Of a DNA stretch of 64,000 nucleotides, positions 44,912-55,900 are shown piece by piece. This stretch comes from Jaapia argillacea MUCL 33604 (lineage: Eukaryota; Basidiomycota; Agaricomycetes; Jaapiales; Jaapiaceae). The DNA lies in assembly GCA_000697665.1 (NCBI GenBank), contig KL197716.1, positions 471,211-535,210 on the forward strand, written 5' to 3'. Positions within the stretch are counted from its first letter, which is position 1, and each line of letters starts with the position of its first letter. The translations under genes and the position numbers were made by a program. The notes under the pieces are model-generated. The model was given only the letters and a program-made list of their open reading frames with translations, did no database searches and was not told where the DNA came from.

Positions 44912-46662
44912 TGGGCGTTGTGTCGTCGTCGTCGTCGTGGTCAGATGAGAGAAGCTGTACCGTGTACGCCTCGAGGCTCTTGTGCGCTCAGTGCCTCGTG
45001 GGCTGCAGCCAGATTTCCACGTTAGGAGTTCCTATTAGCGCTCAGTTCGGACACACAACGGCATGAGACACAACTCCGATTTCTTGGCCATGCTGCTGCG
45101 TTGCCGCCTCCTAGTCAGCCGTCAGTGACTGGTACACCTTGGCATTCCAACCTGGCAACTCTTCACGTATCTATGACGATGCTGTAGGATCACTGGGGCA
45201 GATCAGGTTCCTCATCAATGTTTGTAGAAGAGATGTTGTTCCACCGAGCCTAAGTAATGCTTGAGTCAATATTTCTACATACACAACAGATAGTTACCGA
45301 ACCCATGACAATGTGGTGAACATCTCGGTCTGATGATCAAGGACTCGGTCAACTGCTGCACGGCCGTAATGCATCCCCAAGATCTTTCATCCTTCGATCC
45401 ATCTCCAGCATATCAACGCATGGAATGTTCCGTTTGACTTTTCCCGTCTTTCCCAACACCCCCAGGGCATCGGGAGTCGGTGTAAGACGAAACTTCTCTA
45501 ATTCCCTCTTCGTAGAAGAAATTTCCTGAGCCATATCATCCCGCCGACCCTTGCGACACATCCTATCGAGTAGCTTCCATTGTGTCTCCATCTGCATCAC
45601 CCATTGAACGTGACCGCCGGGGGTGGAACAGGGGCAAGGGGGTATATGACGTTCAGCTCCCTGGAGGACGGGATCATGTTGGGAGGCTTCTCGTAGAGGC
45701 GGTGGCAAGGTTTCAGGTAAGGTATCGGTAGATATCGAAGCAATGGTGTGCGGAGTAGGACCAGAATTGGCTCCAACGTCCCAGCCCGTCCGAGGACTAG
45801 CGACATTCACTACTGGAGAGGGAAGACCAGGAGGCGTCGCCGATTGGAGGTTTACACTACTAGATTCGGTGGGTTCCTCGAATTGAGCACACTCCGACGA
45901 AGAAGAAACGGTCAGCCCATTGGGAATATTCACGTTGACCGACTGACCGCCGACGGTGGATTGAGATATGTCGATGACTGACTGCCTTGGGAGTATGGTG
46001 CACTCGGCTTCTACAATATCCTGGACATCCTGGTGTGGGAGCAGTGTGGCACCAGTCCTAGCTTCCTGTCTCATGCTTGAGATCTTGATGACTTCATCGA
46101 GGCCAGGCCGTTCCCCCTCTGCCTTCGTCAGAGATTCCGATCGCTCGCATACGGCGACATATGCATCTTTCAGCCACTCCTTCACTTCATATCGAATCCC
46201 AACAACGATCTTGTCAATTGGAGAAGCCAAAGGGAATAGTTCCCTCATCGCCAAGGTGCGGATGGTGTCGAATGACCACTTGGTGGCGAGAGCCAGGATC
46301 GAAGTCCATTCCTCGACAGTAGTCGCAGTGTGCTTTGCGAAGTGACTAAAAAAGATGTAGAGTAAGAGTTGGAGTTTGTGAGGAGGGAGGGATGGGCTCG
46401 ACGCACCGAGGATAGAATACTCCAAGAAAACTTTCAAAGCTCGTGATTGATACATCTTCTATTATGATCGGGTTCGACTCCGAGGAAGAACCGTGCTGCA
46501 AGAACACTGTCCTGAAGTACTCAGAGTCTCTTTCGAAGAAGAAAGAGTGGACCTTGAAGAGTGTGTCCTCGACCTGACAATGATGCAGGGTATCGCTATC
46601 TCCGACGAACACCAAAAAGCGCGACGATGGGACATACCAGGAAGACTACCATATGGTCATGA

Positions 46663-46905
46663 CAGCTAGTTTCATGTCGATAGACCACTGGGATTTTATT
46701 CCACTCAGTCGGACTTTCAGAAGACTACTTTATCAGGGCACAAATCTTGATGGTCTCAAGGAAATCCAGCACAAGCTCGACCAATATGGACAGAGACCTG
46801 AGCTGGAACTCATGGTATTACCGAAATTGGGTCAAAATGTCTCGGGATATTGGATGACCCTAGCACGAAAAAAACGCAGTCGGTCTATCGACATGAAACT
46901 AGCTG
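46663..46905. mobile_element. 243-bp MITE-like element with 24-bp inverted ends
   Basis: The ends CAGCTAGTTTCATGTCGATA (46663 on) and its inverted copy (46882-46905) match over 24 bases and then less perfectly inward. A 2-bp duplication (GA) flanks it: removing the element and one GA restores the reading of BTB gene K exon 1 (TTTC then ATGACC on the minus strand). It has no coding capacity. Class not assigned; a 2-bp target duplication is compatible with several DNA-transposon superfamilies. Confidence 0.8.
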
Positions 46906-46985
46906 GAAAATAGGATGACTCGTGTTTCTTGCGAGCACGCCTAAAGCGCGCATTAGATACCAGGGATGCAGGTTGAGTCGAGCTC

Positions 46986-48225
46986 AAGCTCCTACCCAGC
47001 AATCGGCTCGCGGGTGGTGGGTATATTAGGGCATAGGGCAAACGTGGCGCCCCCGTGAACTTAGATCCCGGACCAAGATCAACTTCACAACACCAACCCG
47101 CTCACCGACCGCTGGCAAGAAACGTTTGTCAACAAACGCAGCCACCTCAGTCTCGCCTATGTCTTTGCCAGTTTCGGCAAAGCTCTCGAACACAACAGTC
47201 TCTGCGGACCATGGCCACGCAAAGTCGGCGAGGAAAATGTCATACCGGCGGATTGCATCGCCTCTTCTAGTTGTCCGCCTCCTGACGACGGTGTTGAACC
47301 TCTCTGATCAGTCGTGTCACGTCGCATTATTTTCCTCTACACTATGGCGACACCTAGAGGTTATTATCTCTGCACGACATGACCATCGTGTCTAGGCTTC
47401 TGATTTTGTGATCGCCCTTGTCCATTCCTTGTCCTTACGGGGGCAATCCCTCTGTTCAGAATCTTACCAGTACCGTTGAAGCAATTCTATCTGCTTTTCT
47501 CTGCCACCCTGCCTCCGCAACTCCAACTCTCAGATGGTCAAACAATGTGGTGGGGTAAAAATATGCTGGGACTATTTGCGAATGGAGCAGGAAGGAAACA
47601 GACTCCCACTCATCGGCTCTCCATGAACGCGCTTCAGCTGGAGGACTTTCATATTGAGGAAATGGCAGCTACGAAGCAAGAACTGGCTCCTCAACTCTGG
47701 AAGTTACCGGAGATACTGCTGTCGGCAGATGAGCACCTTGCACGATGTTCGGGGAGGACGAAATCTTCAACAGCTTTCAAGTGCCAAAGCCAAGGATGAC
47801 AGCCGAAGCGTTGGATATCTTTCAGATGGATTTCACTGAGAAGGGGTAGGTACGGTGGAGTGTGACATTCCAACCTCTGGTTTTCGCCGAGAGGAGAGAC
47901 TTGAGAGAGACAAGCACAGGGTACGGACTAAGGTTCGAGGTGTCGGGGGCGGAAACGCATTCAGCCCGTGTTACAATTTCGTTACCGAGTTCGCATGGCC
48001 TGAGGCCATGGAGACGGGCAGGCGTCGAGAGCACTGTTAGAATAGGAAACGGCATAGGCGAGACTGAGGCTGCGTTTGTTGACAAACGTTTCTTGCCAGC
48101 GGTCGGTGAGCGGGTTGGTGTTGTGAAGTTGATCTTGGTCCGGGATCTAAGTTCACGTGGGCGCCACGTTTGCCCTATGCCCTAATATACCCACCACCCG
48201 CGAGCCGATTGCTGGGTAGGAGCTT
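46986..48225. mobile_element. 1.24-kb non-autonomous DNA transposon with long inverted repeats
   Basis: Inverted repeats of about 170 bp (46986-47160 and 48054-48225) are almost identical, starting AAGCTCCTACCCAGCAATCG, and weaker similarity continues inward. An 11-bp direct repeat GAGTCGAGCTC flanks it (46975-46985 and 48226-48236). Because GAGCTC is a palindrome, the true duplication could be 5, 7, 9 or 11 bp. The interior (about 900 bp) has no recognisable transposase. Long inverted repeats with a 9-11-bp target duplication suggest a Mutator-like (MULE) origin. It sits inside exon 1 of BTB gene K. Confidence 0.85.
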
Positions 48226-48732
48226 GAGTCGAGCTCGGATCTATATCTCCTTCGTGAAACACCCCACCTGGGCCCGCAGACACTGGCAGGCCAAGCCTGG
48301 AGAGGGGTCGAGAACGGAGAAGAGCCTCTTGGGCAGACATAGGAGGTGCCCCGGCAGCGACGGTAGGGACTAGATTGTGCCCATACTGTTCATCACGAGA
48401 CGCTGAGGCGGCGCCGTTGTTCCCAACATCGTCGAACGCAGATATTTCTGAGGGGGTCGGGGAGAGAGATCCAATGGTCGACCAACTCTGAATGGGCGGC
48501 GTGGTATCTCCTTCCCTCGAGAGAATGTGATCTTCCTGTAGGTGGTGATCCATGGACTCGATTCGATGTTCAATGTTATTGTTGTCAGGAAGTTGAAGAC
48601 AGTCCACCTCGTGGCATTTCCGACATCGTCACCGCCAATTATTCAATCGGCACGGGTAAATGTAGTGACAAAGTTGAGTTTTGTTACATATATCGTACAC
48701 AGCGTAAATAGCACCAATGGTGGGTCGTAAAA

Positions 48733-50351
48733 TCAGTGATCCAATCCCAACTTCTGCCACAGAAGCATGACCCTGTTGTAGATCATGGTCAAGTCCGTGG
48801 ACATGACACGACCCAACGTATTTTCTGCTTTGTTCACCAGGATTCTGTCCATTCGCCCTTTAATATCCTCAAACAATCGTGCCTCTCCTGCTCGTTGCAA
48901 CCTGGCTCCATCCAGCCTTGCCCATTCCTTCTCCAGCTCTTGGACCACATTCCACTTCTCTGGAATGGAATATGGTCGGAGAAGTGGTTGTTGGATGGTG
49001 GTTGCAGATGTCGGAGTAGGGCTGGAAAGTGCCAGTGGATTGGAACTTGCGTTCAAGTCAGGAGGGAGAGCAGGTGGCAAGGTCTCTCCTGCTGAAGTGG
49101 GTTCGCCTGGGTGCCAATCGTAGGACCCGGGTTGGCAAAACGTTTCCGAGTCGTTAGATCCGACCTTGAGGTTTACTTGGCCTGATCCCGAGACGTTAAT
49201 GCGCCAGTCTGTCAAGTTGCCAAACGTGATGACAGATCGCACAATTCTTGCGACCTCATTGTCCTCGATTAAGGAAGCACCGCTCCGGACGTCTTCTCTC
49301 ATCTGCGATATCTTGGTGGCCTCGTCCACTCCAAGACGCCGACCCTCCTCTTTCGTCAGGGCCCCCTGGCGTGTGGAAAGAACCATATACGCTGGTTCAA
49401 GCCAATGGGCTATGTCATATCGATTGGCGGCAACGACCTTGTCAATGGGCGACGCAAGAGGGGAGAGTTCCCGAATCGCGAGGGAGCGGATAGACACGAA
49501 CGACCATTTGGTGGCGAGTTCGAGAATTGAAGTCCACTGCTCGACGGTACTCGCGTGGTGGCTTGTGAAATGGCTGCAGTGGAGTCCAGTGAGTGAGACT
49601 TGCATGTGGGGCGGGGTGGACTTACGCCGGGTGCAACAGACCAAGGAAGCGTTCAAAGTCCACGACCAATACTCCCTCTAAGAATATGGGGCTGCATTCT
49701 GAAGATGGCCCATGCTCCGCGAATAGGTGTCTGAAGTATTCGGAATCCCGATGAAAGAAATACGAATGTATGCGGAATAGGGTGTTCTCAACCTAAAGAG
49801 GGGAATCGTCATTGGAGCTCTAACAATGGTGAGATAGTATGGTGGACACGAGCCTGAAAGACAGACATCTCATCACTCAGATAGAACGATCCATGCTTCT
49901 CAGGCTTGGTGGGAGGTAAGGCGCTGGGAGGAGCTCCATGGTTCTGGACGGGGTTGCCGAGACCTCCGCCGCCAGACAGCATCGCGTCACTCAGGCTGCA
50001 GTGAAATTGGGTGTCAACGATTGGGAGAGCAGTGGTTGGCGCAACGCCGTGTCCATCCCCCACCGACTCCTTGTCAAAGGAACCATGCGAGTGCTGTGAT
50101 TCGCCCTCTTCAATCCCCTCTGAGTCAGAATCAAATCCAACTGATGCTAGTGGCATGGGTGAGAGTAGGTCTCCGTTCAAAGAAGAAGCGCCCGTCCAAC
50201 TTCCCTCAGAGGTGGTAGGCGATTCAGGCGGGTGCCCCCATCCTTGGCCACCTAGGATCGTGTTCGTGGCCTTACTATTAGTAATACCAGGAGCACCTTT
50301 CCAGCCTCGAATATCTCCACCGACGACGAGGCTCACAAGCGACGAGTTCAT
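48733..50351 (-). CDS. BTB-domain protein L
   Basis: Three-exon member of the family. Start MNSSLVSLVVGGDIRGWKG at 50351 preferred; an in-frame ATG lies 27 codons upstream. Exon 1 is disordered and glycine/serine-rich, ending KHGSFYLSDEMSVFQ. The BTB core starts VENTLFRIHSYFFHRDSEYF (about 49793), includes SSECSPIFLEGVLVVDFERF, and ends GLLHP. BACK-like exon: EQWTSILELATKWSFVSI, SPIDKVVAANRYDIAHWLEP, EGRRLGVDEATKISQMREDV. The tail is proline-rich (GETLPPALPPDLN), then helical (VVQELEKEWARLDGARLQRA). No break seen. Confidence 0.78.
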
Positions 50352-50761
50352 GTTCGAAGTGAGTATTGTAGTCCTGGTAGAGTTCGACAAACGAATGTCT
50401 AAACAGAACGCCGATACCGGGCCAAAGTTCAAAGTTACGGCAACTTGGCGTCAAGCCGCCGGCTTCGGTCACGTACCATATATACCACCCAAGGTAGTTA
50501 GGTTAGTTACAGCTGTATGCAAACAGGAAATGTGGTCCCGCCAAGATTCAGAAACGATCCGGAAATTGCTTCGTAACGGAAATTCAAAGAGGCAGCACAA
50601 AAAATTACAAAGACTTCGTGAAACTTCGTGGACAACGACAATGCCCATAATGTACAATGATTCTCCATGGCAGACTCATTCTGAAGAGTTGGGGTGAGGT
50701 TTACATGCTGCTCCAAGTCGAGTTGATGAACGTACCAAGACTTCATATATTTCCGACTCAT

Positions 50762-52290
50762 CTAAGTCGAGCCCAACTTGAAACGCAAAGCCAGCACCCT
50801 GCCGTAGGCCTTGTACAAGTCCGATGACGGAATGGAAGGTGAAAAGAGCTTGTTTAGACGCGTGAAATCCTCAATTTGAGCTTCAATGTCCTTCAACTCT
50901 TGGACATCCTCAGCTCGTTCCAATGGGATCTCCTTGATACGCTGGACTTCTAACCGAAGCTCGTAGATCATGGTGTCTTTCTCGCTTCGAGAGTAGGGTC
51001 GGAGACTAGATTGGAATGTGAGCCAATGGAGGGTAAGTTGAGTCCAAGATGTAGGTGGGGAATGAGGGGATTGGGGATGTTCCGGTGACTGAGCATTCAA
51101 GTTTTCAAGTTCGATGGAAGTAGAAGGAGATGTCGTATCGTGACCGTTCGAGGTTCCTCGTACGGCGCTACCACGCGATGGAAGAGATTCCGAGATGCCG
51201 ACGCTGTCTCCGGCTATGTCCTTCAAAGATTCCGGAGAGGCCGCGTTCACGACTTTCTCGACCTCAGATCTCGGCATTGTTCTCAAGCCCTGCCGTCCAA
51301 CATCCTGCCTCATCTGCGATATCTTGATCACCTCCTTCAGCCCAAGCCCTTCCCCCTCCTCGTCTGTCAAAGCACTAGCGCGTGCACAGACGGCCACATA
51401 AGCGTCCTTGAGCCAAGCGGGGATACCATATCGATTCCCCACGACGATTTTGTCGACGGGGGATGCCAAAGGGAATAGTTCACGAATCGCAAGAGTGCGA
51501 ATTGTCTGAAAGGACCACTCGGTTGCGAGGGCAAGAATGGAAGTCCATTCTTCCACGGTGGAGGCAGTGTGCTCGGAAAAGTGACTAGACCAGAATCAGG
51601 AGTGGTCAGCAGGAGTACGTCGGGTTTTGATGATAGCCCCAGTCATCACCTGGGATATAAAACACCAAGGAAGCGTTCAAAATCCGCAATAGATATCCCT
51701 CCCAAATATACAGGATTGCGTTCTGAGGCTGGTCCATGGTTCGCCAAGAGAGTCCTGAAGAATTCGGAGTCCCGCTGGAAAAAGAAGGAGTGGACCCTGA
51801 ACAGAGTATCCTCCACCTGCGAAACAATTCCATATAAATGCTGTGAACGCAGCACGACAAGGATGAGGAAGTGACCTACCTGAAAAACCACCATATCATC
51901 ACGGAAGTAAAAGGCGTTATGCTTCTTCGCGAGAGGTCGTTGTTCTGGTTGGGGGGTAGGCGCTACTTCATCCGCTTTCAGAGGGAGACCAGGAGGCGAA
52001 GTGACGGCTCCACTCTCAGCAGCGGACAGCAGAGTAAAGTTGCCATATCCTCCATTTCTCATCGTTCCTGACAGCGTTGCCTCATCCGAGTCTCCAATAT
52101 CATCGAAATCGGTGATATCTGAGACGCTCAGAGAGGGCGACAACAGGTCTGAGAACGTGGCATCCTGGTTAGGTGCGACGGCCCCAGCCTGAGTCCCTTC
52201 CTCTCCTGTGCGTTCTCGCCTCAGCGCAAGCGGAGGGAGGCGACTTGGCGACGCCCCGATATCACTATTGGCATCCGCGATGTCCATCAA
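50762..52290 (-). CDS. BTB-domain protein M
   Basis: Most distal member of the minus-strand array. Start MMDIADANSDIGASPS at 52290. Exon 1 is disordered (SPSLSVSDITDFDDIGDSDE) and ends KKHNAFYFRDDMVVFQ. BTB core VEDTLFRVHSFFFQRDSEFF, then ERNPVYLGGISIADFERFLG. BACK-like exon EEWTSILALATEWSFQTI, SPVDKIVVGNRYGIPAWLKD, EGEGLGLKEVIKISQMRQDV. The tail ends with a helical region (TMIYELRLEVQRIKEIPLER) and ALRFKLGST. Closest to K and L by the SEYF/SEFF core and the tail organisation. No break seen. Confidence 0.78.
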
Positions 52291-52936
52291 GTGCTAGGTG
52301 GTGTGGGCAGCGTCGAGGGGGTGTTGTTGGAAGTAAAGCGCAGTTCAAGCAGGATCAAGCGCTCGAGGATCATTTTATACAGCCCTTACGACACGCTGAG
52401 CATTGCAGTGCAGCAGCTGACGTTGTACCGTTTTGGATGCATGAAAGTCAACCTGTTGAAAGTTCGTTTGCGCCGGTTGGGGGCTTGCACCGCTTCCCCT
52501 CCATGGTAACCGACTTGAAGCAATAAAAACAATGGGCGAAACGAACCAGCGCTGCCAGTGATGAATCTGATGATTAGAGGAGTGACGTGGATAACGCGTT
52601 ACTTACAGCACGACTGTAATTATAACAGTCACATCGTAGATGTCCCAAACCTTTTTCAGTGGTCGATCTTGATTCTTAGGAGGCTACAGGCTGAGATTGA
52701 TACAACTGCTGTGAAATGAATGTAGGAAGCATGGCGTAGTGTCATCAATGAGTCGTAACTATAACGGTATGAGGAGAGCGAGATAATTGCGATGAAGGAG
52801 ATTGGAATATGTAAGTAAGCAATGAAACGGAAAGTCGGAAGCGAAGCATGAGTAATCCAACAACGGGTATCCATCTACATCACAGGGTGTAAATAAACAT
52901 AACACTCTTGAAATACAGAGACTTTAGAAAACAATG
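52291..52936. other. Intergenic between BTB gene M and arrestin gene
   Basis: No gene seen; promoter of M plus the 3' end of the arrestin gene. Short frames carry nothing recognisable. Confidence 0.5.
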
Positions 52937-55900
52937 TCAAGTCCCTTGTCCTTGATACTTCTTGATTAGATCCCGTAACCTTGCCTGCCCAAAAGCGAGG
53001 TCTCCAGGAATCTTGGTAACACCAACGGCATCACTCTGCATCGTGGATTCAAGGACAGTAGGAGGGACTTTGATGGGCGATCTAGTTTTTCCAGACATGG
53101 GGGGTTTCACAAGGGAAGCGGTTGAGGAAAGAGTAGGTTTTGCTAGCGAGGAAGAGACCATGGCTGGAACGGAAACCGACTTGATCATCTTGGCACGCCT
53201 AGCAGTCAAGTCTGCCAAAGATGGTAGCTCCGGCGATGGACTAGTTACTGCAGGCGAGCGGGAGTGAGATGGTTTGGGTGGCTTCGGCGGTGGGGCGTCG
53301 AACCGAAGGGGTGAACCTATCTTCGTCTTGGGTTCCTGCGACGGTTGGACCAGAGGAGACGTCATCCGCCTTGGAGGTAGAACATCAAGGCTCTTCGGCT
53401 TCGGTGGAATAGGTGGTTTCACACCAGGACTGCCCTGTTTCACCGGTTTCAATGCTTCAGCTTTCGCGAGCTGACGCTCCAAAACATCATTTGAAGGACC
53501 CGCAGATGCCCAGATGGCCGTAACGGATGCAACTTTCCCTCCTCGACCGCCTCGAGCAGAACGAACATCATACTTGACATGAGAGTCAAGCGGAGGTGGC
53601 CACTGCACAGGCAGCTTGGGCGGAGACTTGAGAACGGGGGTCTTGTTTACGGATTGGGATGGTGAAGTCGCCTTGGCTTTGTCGGCATCTTTATCGATAG
53701 GTTTCGACTCTGTCGACGGCGAAGCAGGAATCTCGTGGTTAGGGGGAGCACTACGTTGCTCTACGTTCCGAGGAGTCTGTCGTATCCGTGAAGCTCTGAA
53801 TGTTGCGATAGGCATAAAACCAGAGGATCTAGGATTTGGTGCCGCATCAACGTCCTGCTGGGCCGTGTGCGCGGGAGGCTGTTCTTCAGGGGAGACGTCA
53901 TTATGAGAGAAAGCTAGCTGGTGCAAAGGAGACTTCCGACTCTCCATCTGCTCTTCAGCGAGAACGTCCTGTCTCAGCGCCTCTAGTTGCTGCTGAGCTT
54001 CCATAGGCGCATCACCATGTCCGATGTCTGGCGTCGTAGGAGGTGGTGTGTGGACAGTCGGGGGTGGAACGTCTGGATCGATCCTCCCCAGCCATTCGGC
54101 CACTCTGCCTTTTGCAGCTTTCCGTAACCTGAAGGCTTCGACGTCCTTTCCGTTCCTACCAGCTTTCTGCTTTCCACCACTCCTTCTCTCTTTCTCTTCG
54201 CTTCTCCGAATTTTCTCTTCGCTCTTTCTGGTCTTCTCCTCGCTCCTTCTGGCCTTCTCCTCGCTCTTCCTAGCCTTCTCCCCGCTCTTCCTGGTATTCT
54301 CCTCTTCTTTCCTAGCTATCTCTTCACTAGCCCTCGCTTTCTCCGCGCTCTTCCGTCTCTCCTCGCTCCTCCTTCCTCTCTCCCTCCCAGGGTCCCCTTC
54401 CAGGTCAAAAACATCCAACGAATCTCGCCTTCTCGACATCTCCTTCCTCATTTCCTCCAATCCATCATCCTCAACCCGACTCCTCGTCCTACTCCTCGAC
54501 CTCTGCGTAGTCCTCTCATCCACCGAACCCACATCCGCACCCAGACCATCCAGACCATCCCCATCCCCATCAACTCCAGGTAACGTCAAACTCGAAATCG
54601 CACTATCATTCAAGTTATCCAACCCATCACTCTGTGTCTTCTTGGATGGTATAGGTATGGCCATACCCATACTCATACCCAACACCTCCCTCACATCCAC
54701 CTTCTTATCATCCTTATCCACTTTTCTCGTACCGACTTCAGCCAATAACCTCCTCTCGAGAATATCCAATCCACTCTCGTTCTTCGAGTTCATAACAAGT
54801 GGTCCGTTCCGAGTACCTCGACCAGGACAAAGAGCAGTCAACGTGGGCGTAGGCGGTGTTTGTTCTGCCGACAAGGGGGGGGAGAGGGCAGAAAAAACTT
54901 CATCTACTCTCCTTCTCCTACTCGCAGCCAAAGCGCCAAACACTCCTTTCCCACTCGGCACGGGCGGTCCAGGTAAGGTCTTGTCCATATTCGCCACCTC
55001 TCCCTGTTTGGTAGTGATGGGCTCCCGAGGAATATCACCCGACATGTCGGTGTTCCATTGATCGACTTCAGCAGCCATCGCCTCTAGATACCCCACTCTA
55101 TCACTCTTCGTGAGAGACAACTGGGTGAAAGGGTCGATGGTAACAGTATGTTTGGGCGAGGGCATGGGACGGGGACACATTATCTCCGTCGGTGAAGTCG
55201 ACATTGCCGTCAACCGATTGGGATTTTGAGTAGATGAGTGATGGGCTGGGATCGGCGCCAGGGATGGTTGCGGTTGTGGTGGGGCAGGGGCTTGAGTGGA
55301 AGATGCGGGCGGAGGTAACGGGAACCGATGTGATTGAGGGGAGACAGATCGATGTCTGGACGTCAGCCGCAAATGATGGGATATCCTCGACGCTCGTTCT
55401 CCTTTGCCCTCCTCCGGCTCCACCGGCATGTTCTGATACCGATGAGAATTTGCATTGCTGTGGAGGGGTATGAGCGGGGGCGGTTGAGTCGACGTGACCG
55501 GCAGGCCAGATGGTAAAAACGAGTTGATGGGATGTGAATGGGAAGGAAAGGGTTCAGCACTTGATGGTCGAGGCGGCATAGCAAATGGCGGAGGAGACAT
55601 GACTGGTGGGGGGAAGTAGTATGGTTGATGGTGGCCGGGAAGCGGTGGCGACATGTATGCATATGGTAGTGGAGTCTGACTCGGGGGTGGAGGGAACCAC
55701 ATAGGTGTTTGTTCGTAGTAGGGATTCAGGGGTGGGGACATTGGTAAGGGTGGATAGCCATATGGATTGTGTATGGGGTCCATGAGAGGTGCGGGTGATC
55801 TCGTAGGCTGGGGAGGGGGGTCGAGGAGAGAGTAGTCATAAGGAAGTGCGTAAGGGTCTGGGTAAGGGTCCCCGTCCGGAAGTGAGGGGAGAGTTGAAGG

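Larger units (their letters stand above)
34435..46020. repeat. Segmental tandem triplication: REX1 5' half + BTB gene + 3' part of BTB gene K
   Basis: Three units in the same order. Unit 1 (about 34435-38762): REX1 5' half, BTB H, tail of K. Unit 2 (about 38763-41835): REX1 remnant with an internal deletion, BTB I, tail of K. Unit 3 (about 41836-46020): REX1 5' half, BTB J, and then full-length K. One breakpoint lies in REX1 in an intron just after the PILDYLTR exon, the other in K near its DIVEAECTIL codons. At both junctions K sequence runs straight into REX1 sequence (CCTGGC.(C/T)GGGTCGGCTGTT then TCTACGC/ACGATAGTGAAAGGTTGG-type sequence). That is the pattern expected from repeated unequal exchange of one unit of about 4.2 kb. 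Confidence 0.85.
45349..48553 (-). pseudogene. BTB gene K, exon 1 interrupted by two transposable elements
   Basis: Start MDHHLQEDHILSREGDTTPP at 48553 (or 18 codons upstream at 48607). Exon 1 runs to GDIDPSSTQ at 48226, is cut by a 1.24-kb element, resumes at PASLVSNARFRRARKKHESS (46974 downward), is cut again by a 243-bp element, and resumes near 46662 with the last codons (HDHMVVFL by position). Exon 2 has the BTB core (VEDTLFKVHSFFFERDSEYF, SSESNPIIIEDVS) and exon 3 the BACK-like helices (EEWTSILALATKWSFDTI, SPIDKIVVGIRYEVKEWLKD) and the full tail, ending LGDALRPCSS at 45349. Reading frames on both sides of each insertion agree, so only the insertions break it. With both in place it is unlikely to give the full protein. 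Confidence 0.85.

Noticed and set aside
47476-47799. 107-codon frame inside the 1.24-kb element as a transposase
   Set aside because: No recognisable transposase motif, no acidic catalytic triad, too short; treated as chance.
47126-48085. Two small frames both reading MSTNAA.SVSPM
   Set aside because: They start in the two inverted repeats of the element, so their likeness only reflects the repeat itself.
46616-48732. Two separate genes, one at 48.2-48.6 kb and one at 45.3-46.6 kb
   Set aside because: Removing the two insertions joins both parts in frame with the same exon order as in the paralogs, so this is one interrupted gene.
54024-55061. 345-codon plus-strand open frame rich in serine, leucine and phenylalanine
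   Set aside because: It is exactly antisense to the RKSEEKAR-type and proline-rich part of the arrestin tail; the length comes from the skewed codons of the real gene.
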